The notes: a model not told the origin generated them from the letters alone. A DNA stretch of 7,433 nucleotides from Clostridiales bacterium (GCA_004554085.1 SFNY01000080.1:1-7433); one strand, 5' to 3'; positions 1 to 6,854 are shown, numbered from the stretch's first letter. Numbers and translations are program-made.

Positions 1-146
1 TTCGTGCTCTTCACGCGGTCGCGCTCCAGCTTCTCATTTACGAAATACACGCTCCCGGCGACGAGTACCAGAACGCACAAAACCGTCATGCAGCTCTGAA
101 GCGCCCGAAGCATCCGCCGACGCCTGCGCGTGCGCCGTTTTGCCAT
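1..146 (-). CDS. N-terminus of a membrane-anchored protein (partial, runs off the left edge)
   Basis: The ATG at 146-144 follows GGAG with about 9 bases of spacing. The 48 visible codons give a very basic start (MAKRRTRRRRRM), then a single hydrophobic stretch (roughly residues 20-35, containing VLCVLVLVAGSVYF), then a charged, helix-prone segment (NEKLERDRVK). This is the profile of a bitopic protein with a short cytoplasmic tail and an extracytoplasmic body. The pattern of basic tail, one membrane helix and polar helix occurs in FtsB/DivIC/FtsL-type cell-division proteins, but also in many envelope enzymes with signal anchors, so no family is assigned. The terminator at 204-241 separates it from the surface-protein gene upstream on the same strand, so it is probably a separate transcription unit. 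Confidence 0.7.
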   Translation of the reverse strand, partial: MAKRRTRRRRRMLRALQSCMTVLCVLVLVAGSVYFVNEKLERDRVKST

Positions 147-166
147 GTAGATCATCTCCGTTCTCA

Positions 167-192
167 GGGTATATTTTTTTCCCTTTATACCC
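167..192. repeat. Short inverted repeat GGGTATA / TATACCC upstream of the left-edge gene
   Basis: GGGTATA (167-173) and TATACCC (186-192) form a perfect 7-base inverted repeat around a 12-base T/C-rich centre. It lies about 20 bases upstream of the start codon at 146, where an operator or an untranslated-leader hairpin could sit. No regulator can be named, and the AT content makes chance occurrence possible. Confidence 0.3.
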
Positions 193-203
193 CGTTTCCA
201 ACC

Positions 204-241
204 TAAGAAAACGCCCCGGAAGCGAATACTTTCTTCCGGGG
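204..241 (-). terminator. Rho-independent terminator of the small anchored-protein gene
   Basis: CCCCGGAAG (214-222) and CTTCCGGGG (233-241) form a perfect 9-base-pair stem with a 10-base loop. On the minus strand the stem is followed by CGTTTTCTT, a T-rich tail. It lies about 60 bases past the stop codon of the minus-strand gene 304-1002 and should end that transcript before the left-edge gene. Confidence 0.85.
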
Positions 242-303
242 CTGGGGCTTATCGTCAGACGTCATGCAATGGGAGTCAGCACGTTCTATCCGACGTCAAC
301 TGG

Positions 304-1002
304 TTACTTGCTGTGCACTCTGCGACGGAGCAGCAGGTAGGCAGCGGCCAGAACCATCGCGCCGCCCATCAGGTAGGAAGCGGTCGCGCTGTCGCCGGTC
401 TTCGGCACTTCGTCGTCATCGTCAGCGGGGGCCTGAGTCGGGGCCTGGGTGGGAGCCTCGGTGGGCTGCACGGGGGCGTCCGTCGGAGCCTGAGTGGGGG
501 CCTGGGTGGGCGCCTGAGTCGGAGCCTGGGTGGGCACCTGAGTCGGGGCCTGAGTGGGGGCCTGGGTGGGCGCCTCGGTCGGAGTCTCGGTCGGGGTCTC
601 AGTCGGAGCTTCGGTGGGAGTCTCGGTCGGAGCCTCGGTGGGAGCCTCGGTCGGGGCCTGGGTCGGAGCCTGGGTCGGAGCCTGGGTCGGAGCCTGAGTC
701 GGAGCCTGAGTGGGGACAGTGCCGCCGACGTTGAAGTAAGCAGTCTTGCCGCCGGGCATCAGAGTGATCTTATGCTGGCCGACGGAGAGAGAAATCTTTT
801 TGGAACCGGAGGTATCCTGGGGGCTGAGGCCGCCAATGCGGTTGGTGTCATCAAGAATGACCTCGTAGGTATCATCCACGTCGCTGGCAGAGTAGTAAAC
901 CTTGCCATCCTTATACCATGCGGAAACGGAAACAGCGAACGCGGTGGTGCTGAGCATGGCGACCATCAGAATGGCTGCCAGAACTGCACAAAACTTTTTC
1001 AT
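304..1002 (-). CDS. Small LPXTG-type sortase-anchored surface protein with PT-repeat stalk
   Basis: This 232-residue protein is very probably exported and covalently attached to peptidoglycan by a sortase. Residues 1-23 are a signal peptide (MKKFCAVLAAI..., likely cleavage after AFA). Residues 24-96 form a beta-rich domain ending in HKITLMPGG, a motif shared with the paralogue at 6918. Residues 97-193 are about 24 PTxA/PTxT tetrapeptides, a proline-threonine stalk. Then come an acidic DDDDE, the sorting motif VPKTG (199-203), a hydrophobic stretch and the RRRVHSK tail. The start is set by AGGAGGA about 9 bases upstream. The gene sits 81 bases after the large-protein remnant and has its own terminator. 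I see no promoter directly upstream, so it may depend on read-through from the recombinase region. The domain's ligand is unknown. Confidence 0.92.
   Translation of the reverse strand: MKKFCAVLAAILMVAMLSTTAFAVSVSAWYKDGKVYYSASDVDDTYEVILDDTNRIGGLSPQDTSGSKKISLSVGQHKITLMPGGKTAYFNVGGTVPTQAPTQAPTQAPTQAPTQAPTEAPTEAPTETPTEAPTETPTETPTEAPTQAPTQAPTQVPTQAPTQAPTQAPTQAPTDAPVQPTEAPTQAPTQAPADDDDEVPKTGDSATASYLMGGAMVLAAAYLLLRRRVHSK
394..408 (-). other. Sortase recognition motif VPKTG (LPXTG variant)
   Basis: Codons 199-203 read V-P-K-T-G and are followed by D, a hydrophobic segment and a tri-arginine tail, the three-part cell-wall sorting signal. Valine replaces the usual leucine at position 1. Variants at this position are known in Clostridia, and the sortase would cleave between T and G. 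Confidence 0.85.
424..714 (-). repeat. 12-base tandem repeat encoding (PTQA/PTEA/PTET)n
   Basis: About 24 near-identical 12-base units encode Pro-Thr-Gln/Glu-Ala/Thr. The array is interrupted near its 3' end by variants (PTQV, then PTDAPVQ). It forms an extended, possibly glycosylated stalk between the folded domain and the wall anchor. The same unit recurs in inverted orientation at 7212-7433. Confidence 0.95.
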
Positions 1003-1028
1003 GATTAAAGTCCTCCTGAATCTTGAGA

Positions 1029-1062
1029 GAAGCGCGCGGAGCGCTCAGGTTCCGCGCACTTC
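1029..1062 (-). promoter_or_regulatory. GC-rich intergenic hairpin between large-protein remnant and small gene
   Basis: On the minus strand, GAAGTGCGCGGA (1062-1051) pairs with TCCGCGCGCTTC (1040-1029). This is a 12-base-pair stem with one U-G wobble and a 10-base loop ending in AGCGC. No T-run follows, so it is not a standard terminator. An equivalent hairpin lies at 6855-6892 in the plus-strand copy. It may stabilise RNA ends, direct processing or cause partial termination between the two genes. Confidence 0.65.
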
Positions 1063-1086
1063 CGGGTTTATTCCCTTGCGTTATTA

Positions 1087-1680
1087 TGCGTCGTAGGGAT
1101 TGTAGAAGGTCTCAGTGCCGTAGCAGGTGTACTGACCACGCCACAGATAATCCGCATCGGGATCGGAGACGACGTCAACGTTGACGTAGTCGCAGTGGTA
1201 GCTGTCGTCCAGGGACGGTCCGGTGATCTTGAAGGTACCAAGCGCGGGATTACCAAGCTTGTCGAACTCACTCCACTTCACATCGTAGGTCATCACAACG
1301 CAGACAACCTCGTTGTACTCGTTGCTGTAACGCCATGCAATGCGGACGTACAGATCATCCTTGGCTGCCAGAGCGCCCTCAACCAGCTCGACCTGGCCCT
1401 TCTTATCGGAAAGCTGGGTCACAACGTACTCGGTCTTGCGGATCTCGATGAGCTGCACGTCGCCGCAGCCGGTGCCCTTGATCTTATCACCAGCGGACTT
1501 CGCCAGCATTCTGACGATGGCTTCAGCAACCTTCTCGTTCTCCTTGTAGCTGGTCTCGATCATCTTATTGTAGAGATTGGTCAGACCCAGCTCGGTGTTA
1601 TCCATCTTGGTGCAAACCAGATTGTAGGCGCCGGTCGCCTCGTCGAAGGTGAGCTGGTAGTTGTGCGGCAGGGCGGGCAG
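1087..1680 (-). repeat. Inverted repeat block B, left copy (C-terminal domain)
   Basis: This encodes the C-terminal domain and is the inverted homologue of 6255-6827. The first 23 bases of each copy, from the codon for the first L of LPALPH, are identical. Similarity is weaker beyond that but clear in the protein (IKGxGCGDVQ, EIRKTEY, ELVEGAL, AKDD, DPDAD). Confidence 0.85.
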
Positions 1681-1722
1681 CTCGTAGTTCACCTCGTGGT
1701 ATTCGCAGCGAGAGCAGACATA

Positions 1723-1863
1723 CTCCAGGTCGTTGATGCCGCGCACGCCGCGGATCGCGACGTACTTATGCTCCAGCTTCGGCAGCTCGATGACATACTC
1801 ATCGTCGCACTCGGTGCAGGTCAGAACGATGCTGCCGGATGCAGTGCAGGTGGGGGCATTGTA
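1723..1863 (-). repeat. Inverted repeat block A, left copy
   Basis: These 47 codons match 4950-5093 on the opposite strand at about 125 of 141 bases by hand count, with one 3-base indel. Exact runs include 28 bases (1812-1839 against 4974-5001), one of 23 and one of 20. The match begins exactly at the junction with the recombinase gene. Confidence 0.9.
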
Positions 1864-2812
1864 GGTAGGTGTGGCGCAGGGTATGTATGTGCGCGCCGTC
1901 GATGCCCAGCTCCACGGTCAGGCGCTGAAAGCGCGACTGGATCGTGCGCATGTCGCAGTTTTTGCCGTCCTTGCCGGGGATCACGAAGCGCGCATCCTCC
2001 CCGACCTGCCGCCGCTGCTCCCGCAGCATTGCGCACAGGAACGTGGGCAGCGGGATCTCCCGCCGGGAGGACGCGGATTTCGGCGTGCCCATCGCCACGC
2101 GCGAGCTTCCGCCGGAGGAAATGCGCTGCATGCCGTGGCGGATGATCAGCCGCCGCCCCTCCAGATCCACGTCCTCCCACTGCAGCGCGCACAGTTCGCC
2201 CAGCCGGATGTCCGTGTACAGGCACAGGATGAACTCAAAGCGTCCCTGCTCGAACGCCAACTTTTCGACTTTGGTCTGTTCTTCCCGATTCAGCACGCGC
2301 ACGGGCGGCTTCGACTCCCTCGGGAGCCGCACATTCTGCCAGATTTGCCGCGCGAGTTTGCCGTCGGCGTACGCATCCCGCAGAATTGTCCGCAGCAGAG
2401 AGAAAATGTTGCCGATGGTGCCGTGGCTCAGCGTGCCGTTCAATCTGCTGAAATAGCGCTGTAAATCCTCCGGTTCCAGTGCTCCCAACGGCATTCCGCC
2501 GAACTCCGGGATCAGGTGCTGCACGATCAGGCGGCGATAACCGACCAAAGTCGTTTCTTTGACGAAGGGTTTGACCTTGAATTCCAGGAAATATGCGGCG
2601 CGTTCCTCGAACAGCACGTCGCTGCTGCGGGGCTTTTCCTGTGTAAGATAGAGGCTGGCGCGCTGGATGGCCAGCTCCCGGCGCACATCGGCGTACCGTC
2701 TGCCGTAGACGGACTTGTAGATGCGCCGTCCATCGGGCAGGGTGCCGATCCAGTAACGGCCCTCCCAGCGCCCGTCCTTGCGATGATAGATGTTTTCACC
2801 ACGCCTTGCCAT
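1799..2812 (-). pseudogene. Tyrosine recombinase (phage-type integrase), 3' end lost
   Basis: Tyrosine recombinases of this type cut and rejoin DNA at specific sites and usually come from integrative elements. The N-terminus MARRGENIYHRKDGRWEGRY is typical of Clostridia site-specific integrases (AP2-like arm-binding region), followed by a SAM-like core-binding domain (about 65-155) and the catalytic domain (from about 170). Catalytic R203 (DIRLGELCALQW), K245 (GTPKSASSRR) and H310-x-x-R313 (HTLRHTY) are present. The second His/Trp and the nucleophilic Tyr are missing, because homology stops at residue 316 (base 1865). The last 21 codons are out-of-frame surface-protein sequence ending at TGA (1801-1799). 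Family members usually run some tens of residues longer. I start at 2812 rather than 2818: AAGGAGG is 7 bases from the second ATG but only 1 from the first. Almost certainly inactive for strand exchange. Confidence 0.88.
1861..1870. other. Recombination junction between integrase and surface-protein remnant
   Basis: On the minus strand the recombinase frame reads CAC ACC TAC and then departs from the family. Surface-protein homology starts at TAC AAT GCC (1863). The joint carries a short tandem GTAGGTAGGT (plus strand). This could be microhomology or the footprint of an illegitimate end-joining or deletion event. Confidence 0.7.
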
Positions 2813-2881
2813 GTGCATTCCTCCTTGACGATAAAACTGACGGCTGAAACGCCGAATGCGAACCCGCGCCGCATGGGAGCG

Positions 2882-2887
2882 ATTATA
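2882..2887 (-). promoter_or_regulatory. Candidate -10 element for the recombinase gene
   Basis: On the minus strand a perfect TATAAT (2887-2882) lies about 70 bases upstream of the recombinase start. No good -35 is present at 16-18 bases; the closest, TGAACA, is 21 bases away. If active, this promoter could also transcribe the remnant and the small gene 304-1002, as no terminator separates them. Confidence 0.4.
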
Positions 2888-2962
2888 TAGGAAGCGCGGC
2901 CCGAGACCTGTTCACCCACTGTGACAAATATTAACAAAAACTGTAAATTTTCTCTTACCATC

Positions 2963-2991
2963 TTGCATTTTCCAGCATCGAATGCTAGAAT
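2963..2991 (+). promoter_or_regulatory. Candidate sigma-A promoter for the large surface protein gene
   Basis: TTGCAT (2963-2968), a 17-base spacer and TAGAAT (2986-2991, 5 of 6 to consensus), with TGC directly before the -10 as in extended -10 promoters. It lies in a locally AT-rich patch and points at the gene starting at 3444, predicting a leader of roughly 445 bases. Confidence 0.5.
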
Positions 2992-3443
2992 AGATAGTGA
3001 AAATGTCCGTACTGGCATTGGCTACATAGAGGTCAGCGCAATGGGTTATGAATTGCGTTTTTTGCCGGGAGAGACATTTCACAACAGAAGCGTTTCGGAT
3101 GCTGCGAAGAGAGACGTCATGGGGGAGGATGACGCGCATGCGGCGGAGGAAACGAACCCTAAGTATAGCGTGAAATTGCGGCTGGAGAGGGGAATTTGCG
3201 GTGAAAGCCGGAGAATTTCCACGGAAGGTTCGGTTTCATGCCATATAAACATTTCAATTGGATGGGGTGGCTCCGTTTTCAACCGCGCCTGAATCAACTG
3301 GCGAAGAAGGTGCGGGAAGGGAAAACGCGGGACGCCATGGTGCTTGCCTGTGGGGGTGCTCATGGGGCTGCACACCCCGGAGCAGGAACCTTCCCTTCCG
3401 ATTGAAAAGAACAAGCCAATTTTTAGAGAAGGAGAATGCTACA
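2992..3443 (+). other. Long apparently untranslated leader upstream of the large surface protein
   Basis: About 450 bases without a convincing gene. It holds the terminator-like hairpin at 3035-3063, a 6-base-pair hairpin CGTCAT/ATGACG (3115-3120/3129-3134) around a purine-rich GGGGGAGG loop, and a possible stem GAAA(G)CCG / CGGTTTC (3203-3210/3231-3237) just before an ATG. A further weak stem GGGGTG/CACCCC lies around 3353-3377. I checked by eye for c-di-GMP, cobalamin, glycine and T-box signatures and found none. The length and structure suggest post-transcriptional control, or the remains of an older gene. Confidence 0.4.
3035..3063 (+). terminator. Terminator-like hairpin early in the large gene's leader
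   Basis: CGCAAT (3037-3042) pairs with ATTGCG (3052-3057) around a 9-base loop, extendable by A-U and G-U to about 8 pairs, followed directly by TTTTTT (3058-3063). It starts about 45 bases past the -10 at 2986-2991. It could be an attenuator, or the 3' end of a short RNA of about 60 bases. The stem is short, so termination may be partial. Confidence 0.45.
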
Positions 3444-6400
3444 ATGATGAAGAAACTTGTTGCTCTGCTGATGGCATTGGCAATGCTGTGCTCCAGCATC
3501 GCAGCCTTCGCAGAAGTGGTGCCGAACGATAATCCGTCTCCGGCACCTGCTTTGAAGCCGGAAGACTATGTTGATAGTTCGGACATGGACGAGTGGAAGA
3601 ATCATGAGGATTGTGAAACTGCCAAATCTGGCCAGAGCAAGAATCCCATTGCGGCTACCTGCACTACGCCCGAGTACCAGTGGTACATCTGCAAGGATCA
3701 CCCCGTTCGCTTCTGGATGCCCGTTGGTGATCCCCTCGATCATGACTTCTCCGTGTTCCAGAGCTACGTTGAAGGCAAAGAACCCACCTACACCAAGGGC
3801 GGCGAAGCGATCTACAAGTGCATCCGCTGCGATGAGACCGAGACTCGCGAGGTTGACCCGCTGACCACCGCTTACGGCCCGACCGAGGAGTACACCGAGT
3901 ACATCGAGACTCCCGACGATGGTCATCATAAGCATGGCTGGTACAGCATCAAGCTGAGCACCGACCCCACCTGCACCGAGGATGGCTTCTACAAGATCCT
4001 CTGCGCAGACTGCGGCGAGATCTATCAGTACACCAACGAGGAAAAGGAAGCCCTGGGCCACGACGTGAAGAACCCCCAGAGCGAGATCACCACTCCCCGC
4101 ACCTGCACCGTGGACGGCGTGAAAACCTACAAGGGCTACTGCGAGCGCTGCAAGCAGGACGTCACCTGGACCGAGCCCTTCAAGGCTCCCGGCCATGACT
4201 TTAATGGCGTTGTTGGCGTCGAGATCAAGGCTGCAACCTGCACCGAGAATCAGGTTCAGCGCTTCATCTGCAAGGTTTGCCAGTTCCCGGATGACCGCGA
4301 GGTTCCGGACACCAAGCTGCGTCACACCTGGGAGACCGGTGAGTCTCAGGAGACGCACGACCATGTGGTCAAGCAGCCGACCTGTGCTGCGGAAGGCTCC
4401 ATCGGCGATGCAGTGATCTGCGACCGCTGCGGCGCTCCCAACCCCGAGACCCTCGAGACCGTGCAGAAGATCGATGCCATCGACCACGCTGCCGAGTGGG
4501 AAGATCGCGTCTACGTCGTTGAAGATGAGGAAGACAATCCCGTGTACTTCCCGGACTACATGCAGTTCATCGAGGATCTCTACAAGGAGCTGGTAGCTCT
4601 CGGCGTTGAGATTGATGATGCTCCCGAACTTGGCGAAGATTCTTCCATTTCCGACGTCATCGAGATGCTCTCCGATGTTCCGCCGGCGACCCTGCTGAAG
4701 GCGCTGGAGAACGTCAAGGCTGACATGAATCCCTTGGTTGGCTATCTGCTGCCCGGCGCTGATGTTGAAGCCATCATGTCCGGCGAAGACCCGAACATCG
4801 TCTACCTGATGTGGGAAGACGCCATCCCCAAGTACGAGATTCCGATCGAGGTTAAGATTACGACCGATCTTGGCGACGCAGAGAAGGGCATCGAGCCCAC
4901 TGTTGAGACCGTGACCACCACCGGCCTCGTTCACGAGACCAAGGTTGTTTACAATGCGCCGACCTGCACCGCTTCCGGCAGCATCGTTCTGACCTGCACC
5001 GTTTGCGACGCTGAGCCCTATGTCATCGAGCTGCCGAAGCTTGAGCATGTCTACATCCCGATCCGTGGCGTGCGCGGCATCAACGATCTGGAAGGCGTTG
5101 TGATCAAGGACTGCACCCAGGCCAACTCCATCCTGCAGCAGTGCATCTTCTGCGGCCATCGCTACAACCAGGCGATTGAGCCCGCGAAGAGCCACATCAT
5201 CGAGCTGGACAGCGAGGAATTCAATCCCTGGAATCTTTATGAAGATGACGACAACTGCATGATCGTCGGTTTCGTGCAGCAGAAGGAGTGGGACGACGCT
5301 CCCATCACCTACTACGTCAACGAGAAGATGTCCGACACCATGCACGACTTCTACTATGGCAGCTACGGCACGTACAAGGAGAATGTTGTGGATGCGTTCT
5401 CCCACATCGCGACCTGCCGTGACTTCGACATCATCGTGAAGTGCGCTGTGGACTTCTGTGAGCACACCGAAAAGATCCACGTCGCTGCCTTCACCAAGCA
5501 CAACGCCAGCAAGTACGACATCGACATCGACCCCACCTGCACCAAGCCCGGCTACATCGGCTTCAACTGCGAAAAGTGCGGCGAGTTCCACACTGAGGAG
5601 AGAAACCCCAACGGCCACGATCCGATCGACGGCAAGACCCTCGTCGAGCCCACCTGCACCGAGAAGGGCTCTCGCGAGATCATCTGCTCCGTGTGCAAGG
5701 AAGTCATCGGCACCGAAGAGATCCCGGCCCTGGACCATCACTTTGTACCGTACTTCGAGCGCGCAGACTGCAAGATCGGCAAGGTTGGCGTCAGCTATCA
5801 GTACTGCTCCATCTGCAACTACATCGATCCGGACAGCGTTGTCGAGGATGATGGCCACCGCTACGAGGAAGAGGACATCACCGCTTACACCGCTCCCACC
5901 TGCACCACCAAGGGCAGCAGATCCTTCGTCTGCAAGATCTGCCACAAGGATGTTGATCAGGTGATTAACGCTACCGGCCACAATCCGGTTGAAGTCAAGA
6001 CCGTTCCCGCGAGCTGCAAGACCGGCGCTGAGCATGGCACCCAGCACTACTACGAGTGCTCCAACTGCGACGCCGCTGGCAGACAGTGCCCCTGGACCGA
6101 CATGAAAGAGGACAAGGACATCCCCGAGCACAACATGTTCAAGGTGGATGGCAGCCTGAACCGCTTCAACGTTGTGACCATGCCCACCTGCGAGAAGGAA
6201 GGCAAGGCGCAGTTCGTCTGCACCCGCTGCGGTGACCTGGTGAAGGATCTTGTCCTGCCCGCCCTGCCGCACAACTATCAGATCAAGTTCAACGAGAAGC
6301 TCGGCGCTTATGAGCTGGTTTGCTCCAAGATTGAACTGACTGACCTCAACCTGTGGACTCTGGCTGAGAAGATGGAGGCCAACGGCTACCACTCCAAGGT

Positions 6401-6830
6401 CGCTGCTGCAATCACCGATCTGTTCCGTCAGTCCGAAGGCACCAACATCAAGGGCGTTGGCTGCGGCGATGTGCAGCCCATCGAGATCCGCAAGACCGAG
6501 TACACCATCACCAAGGTTTCTGAGACCCGTGGCCAGATCGAGCTGGTTGAGGGCGCTCTGGGGGCCAAGGATGATGAGTACGTCCGCATCGTGTGGCGCT
6601 ACACCCTGGGCAATAAAGATACCATTTCCTTCGTGACCACCCGTGAGGTTCGCTGGACTTATGACGAGGAGACCGGCAAGTATATCGGCAGCTTCAAGCT
6701 CACCGGCCTGACCGTCCCCGAGGATGCAGAATGCAACTTCATCCGTGTTGAGGTTGTCACCGATCCTGACGCGGACGAGAAGTATGCTGGTCAGTACGAC
6801 GCCTACGGCTACGAGGTTTGGAAGTACTAA
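3444..6830 (+). CDS. Large secreted surface protein with about 15 Cys3-His modules
   Basis: This is a 1128-residue exported protein of unknown function. GGAG at 3431-3434 sets the ATG at 3444; the in-frame ATG at 3447 is a weaker alternative, and upstream extension to 3258 gives no signal peptide. Residues 1-23 are a signal peptide (AFA cleavage, no lipobox). Residues 73-943 carry repeated modules of the form PTC-x(8-13)-C-x2-C-...-H. A Cys-free insert (349-502), partly acidic and helical, and an aromatic-rich insert (585-657) interrupt them. Residues 944-1128 form a C-terminal domain, probably beta-sandwich, shared with the remnant at 1084-1863. It has no sorting signal or membrane anchor, so retention at the surface may depend on the small anchored protein 87 bases downstream, probably in the same operon. 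Metal binding by the modules is inferred. Confidence 0.93.
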   Translation: MMKKLVALLMALAMLCSSIAAFAEVVPNDNPSPAPALKPEDYVDSSDMDEWKNHEDCETAKSGQSKNPIAATCTTPEYQWYICKDHPVRFWMPVGDPLDHDFSVFQSYVEGKEPTYTKGGEAIYKCIRCDETETREVDPLTTAYGPTEEYTEYIETPDDGHHKHGWYSIKLSTDPTCTEDGFYKILCADCGEIYQYTNEEKEALGHDVKNPQSEITTPRTCTVDGVKTYKGYCERCKQDVTWTEPFKAPGHDFNGVVGVEIKAATCTENQVQRFICKVCQFPDDREVPDTKLRHTWETGESQETHDHVVKQPTCAAEGSIGDAVICDRCGAPNPETLETVQKIDAIDHAAEWEDRVYVVEDEEDNPVYFPDYMQFIEDLYKELVALGVEIDDAPELGEDSSISDVIEMLSDVPPATLLKALENVKADMNPLVGYLLPGADVEAIMSGEDPNIVYLMWEDAIPKYEIPIEVKITTDLGDAEKGIEPTVETVTTTGLVHETKVVYNAPTCTASGSIVLTCTVCDAEPYVIELPKLEHVYIPIRGVRGINDLEGVVIKDCTQANSILQQCIFCGHRYNQAIEPAKSHIIELDSEEFNPWNLYEDDDNCMIVGFVQQKEWDDAPITYYVNEKMSDTMHDFYYGSYGTYKENVVDAFSHIATCRDFDIIVKCAVDFCEHTEKIHVAAFTKHNASKYDIDIDPTCTKPGYIGFNCEKCGEFHTEERNPNGHDPIDGKTLVEPTCTEKGSREIICSVCKEVIGTEEIPALDHHFVPYFERADCKIGKVGVSYQYCSICNYIDPDSVVEDDGHRYEEEDITAYTAPTCTTKGSRSFVCKICHKDVDQVINATGHNPVEVKTVPASCKTGAEHGTQHYYECSNCDAAGRQCPWTDMKEDKDIPEHNMFKVDGSLNRFNVVTMPTCEKEGKAQFVCTRCGDLVKDLVLPALPHNYQIKFNEKLGAYELVCSKIELTDLNLWTLAEKMEANGYHSKVAAAITDLFRQSEGTNIKGVGCGDVQPIEIRKTEYTITKVSETRGQIELVEGALGAKDDEYVRIVWRYTLGNKDTISFVTTREVRWTYDEETGKYIGSFKLTGLTVPEDAECNFIRVEVVTDPDADEKYAGQYDAYGYEVWKY
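3660..6272 (+). repeat. Array of degenerate C-x(n)-C-x2-C-x(n)-H protein modules
   Basis: About 15 modules, with first cysteines at codons such as 73 (first), 507 (PTCTASG) and 658. Typical spacing is Cys, 9-11 residues, Cys-x2-Cys, 10-18 residues, His, often as PTCTxxG...CxxCG...ALGH. Exceptions: module 1 has CKDH in place of CxxC; module 2 has PTY for PTC and no clear His; the one at 658 has C-x3-C. Keeping three Cys and one His in nearly all units while the rest diverges fits a metal site or a disulfide scaffold. Confidence 0.85.
4950..5093 (+). repeat. Inverted repeat block A, right copy
   Basis: Codons 503-550 (YNAPTCTASG to GINDLE) are the inverted homologue of 1723-1863 at about 89 percent identity by hand count, with a 28-base exact run at 4974-5001. 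Here the block is internal to an intact reading frame, whereas the left copy starts abruptly at a junction. Confidence 0.9.
6255..6827 (+). repeat. Inverted repeat block B, right copy (C-terminal domain)
   Basis: Inverted homologue of 1087-1680. It begins with 23 identical bases and continues with protein-level similarity to the end of the gene. Together with 6831-7433 it mirrors the whole left segment 304-1680. Confidence 0.85.
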
Positions 6831-6854
6831 GCCATCGGCTGTAAGGCAATAACC

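Larger units (their letters stand above)
1084..1863 (-). pseudogene. 3' remnant of a second large CxxC-module surface protein gene (no 5' end)
   Basis: The reading frame starts without a start codon at the junction near 1863 and runs to TAA at 1086-1084, with a second TAA directly after it. It begins YNAPTCTASG, keeps one full Cys/His module (PTC...CTEC...LEH) and the linker GVRGINDLE, then jumps to part of another module (YVCSRC...LPALPH). It continues into the C-terminal domain, with GCGDVQ, IEIRKTEY, QVELVEGAL and DPDAD all matching the 3444-6830 protein. Its closest counterparts there are residues 503-550 and 938-1127, so it represents a copy lacking the modules between. A GTG at 1746 is the first possible start, but no ribosome binding site precedes it. 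It is probably not translated as it stands. It may act as a silent donor for the intact gene. Confidence 0.85.

Noticed and set aside
424..714. CRISPR-like or minisatellite array
   Set aside because: The 12-base period has no spacers and is fully explained by in-frame PTxA coding repeats.
313..1008. Gly/Arg/Ser-rich frame (GGLGGRLSRSLGG type) opposite the small anchored gene
   Set aside because: It is the antisense reading of the 12-base PT repeat. The sense strand has the complete export and sorting architecture.
1195..2145. 316-codon plus-strand frame across the remnant and recombinase
   Set aside because: It is antisense to two recognisable coding sequences and switches between them at the junction, with no signals of its own.
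3138..3173. 11-codon frame MRRRKRTLSIA after GGGGGAGG, possible leader peptide
   Set aside because: The spacing is good, but it is too short to distinguish from chance, and the SD-like bases sit in the loop of a hairpin.
2921..3292. 123-codon frame upstream of the large gene
   Set aside because: It has no ribosome binding site, starts upstream of the predicted transcription start, and shows no domain or signal peptide.
3295..3380. Possible c-di-GMP or other riboswitch (GGGACGC and a nearby G-rich hairpin)
   Set aside because: GGGACGC resembles one segment of the class I c-di-GMP aptamer, but the partner GCAAACC segment and the tetraloop arrangement are absent.
3238..3405. 55-codon frame in the leader (starts MPYKHFNWMGWLRF)
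   Set aside because: It has a weak GGAAGG about 9 bases upstream and a short amphipathic stretch, but no recognisable family, and it overlaps other equally open frames. Could be a leader peptide, but unsupported.
3258..3443. N-terminal extension of the large protein by 62 codons
   Set aside because: It would bury the clear signal peptide starting at 3444. The ribosome binding site GGAG at 3431 fits the later start.
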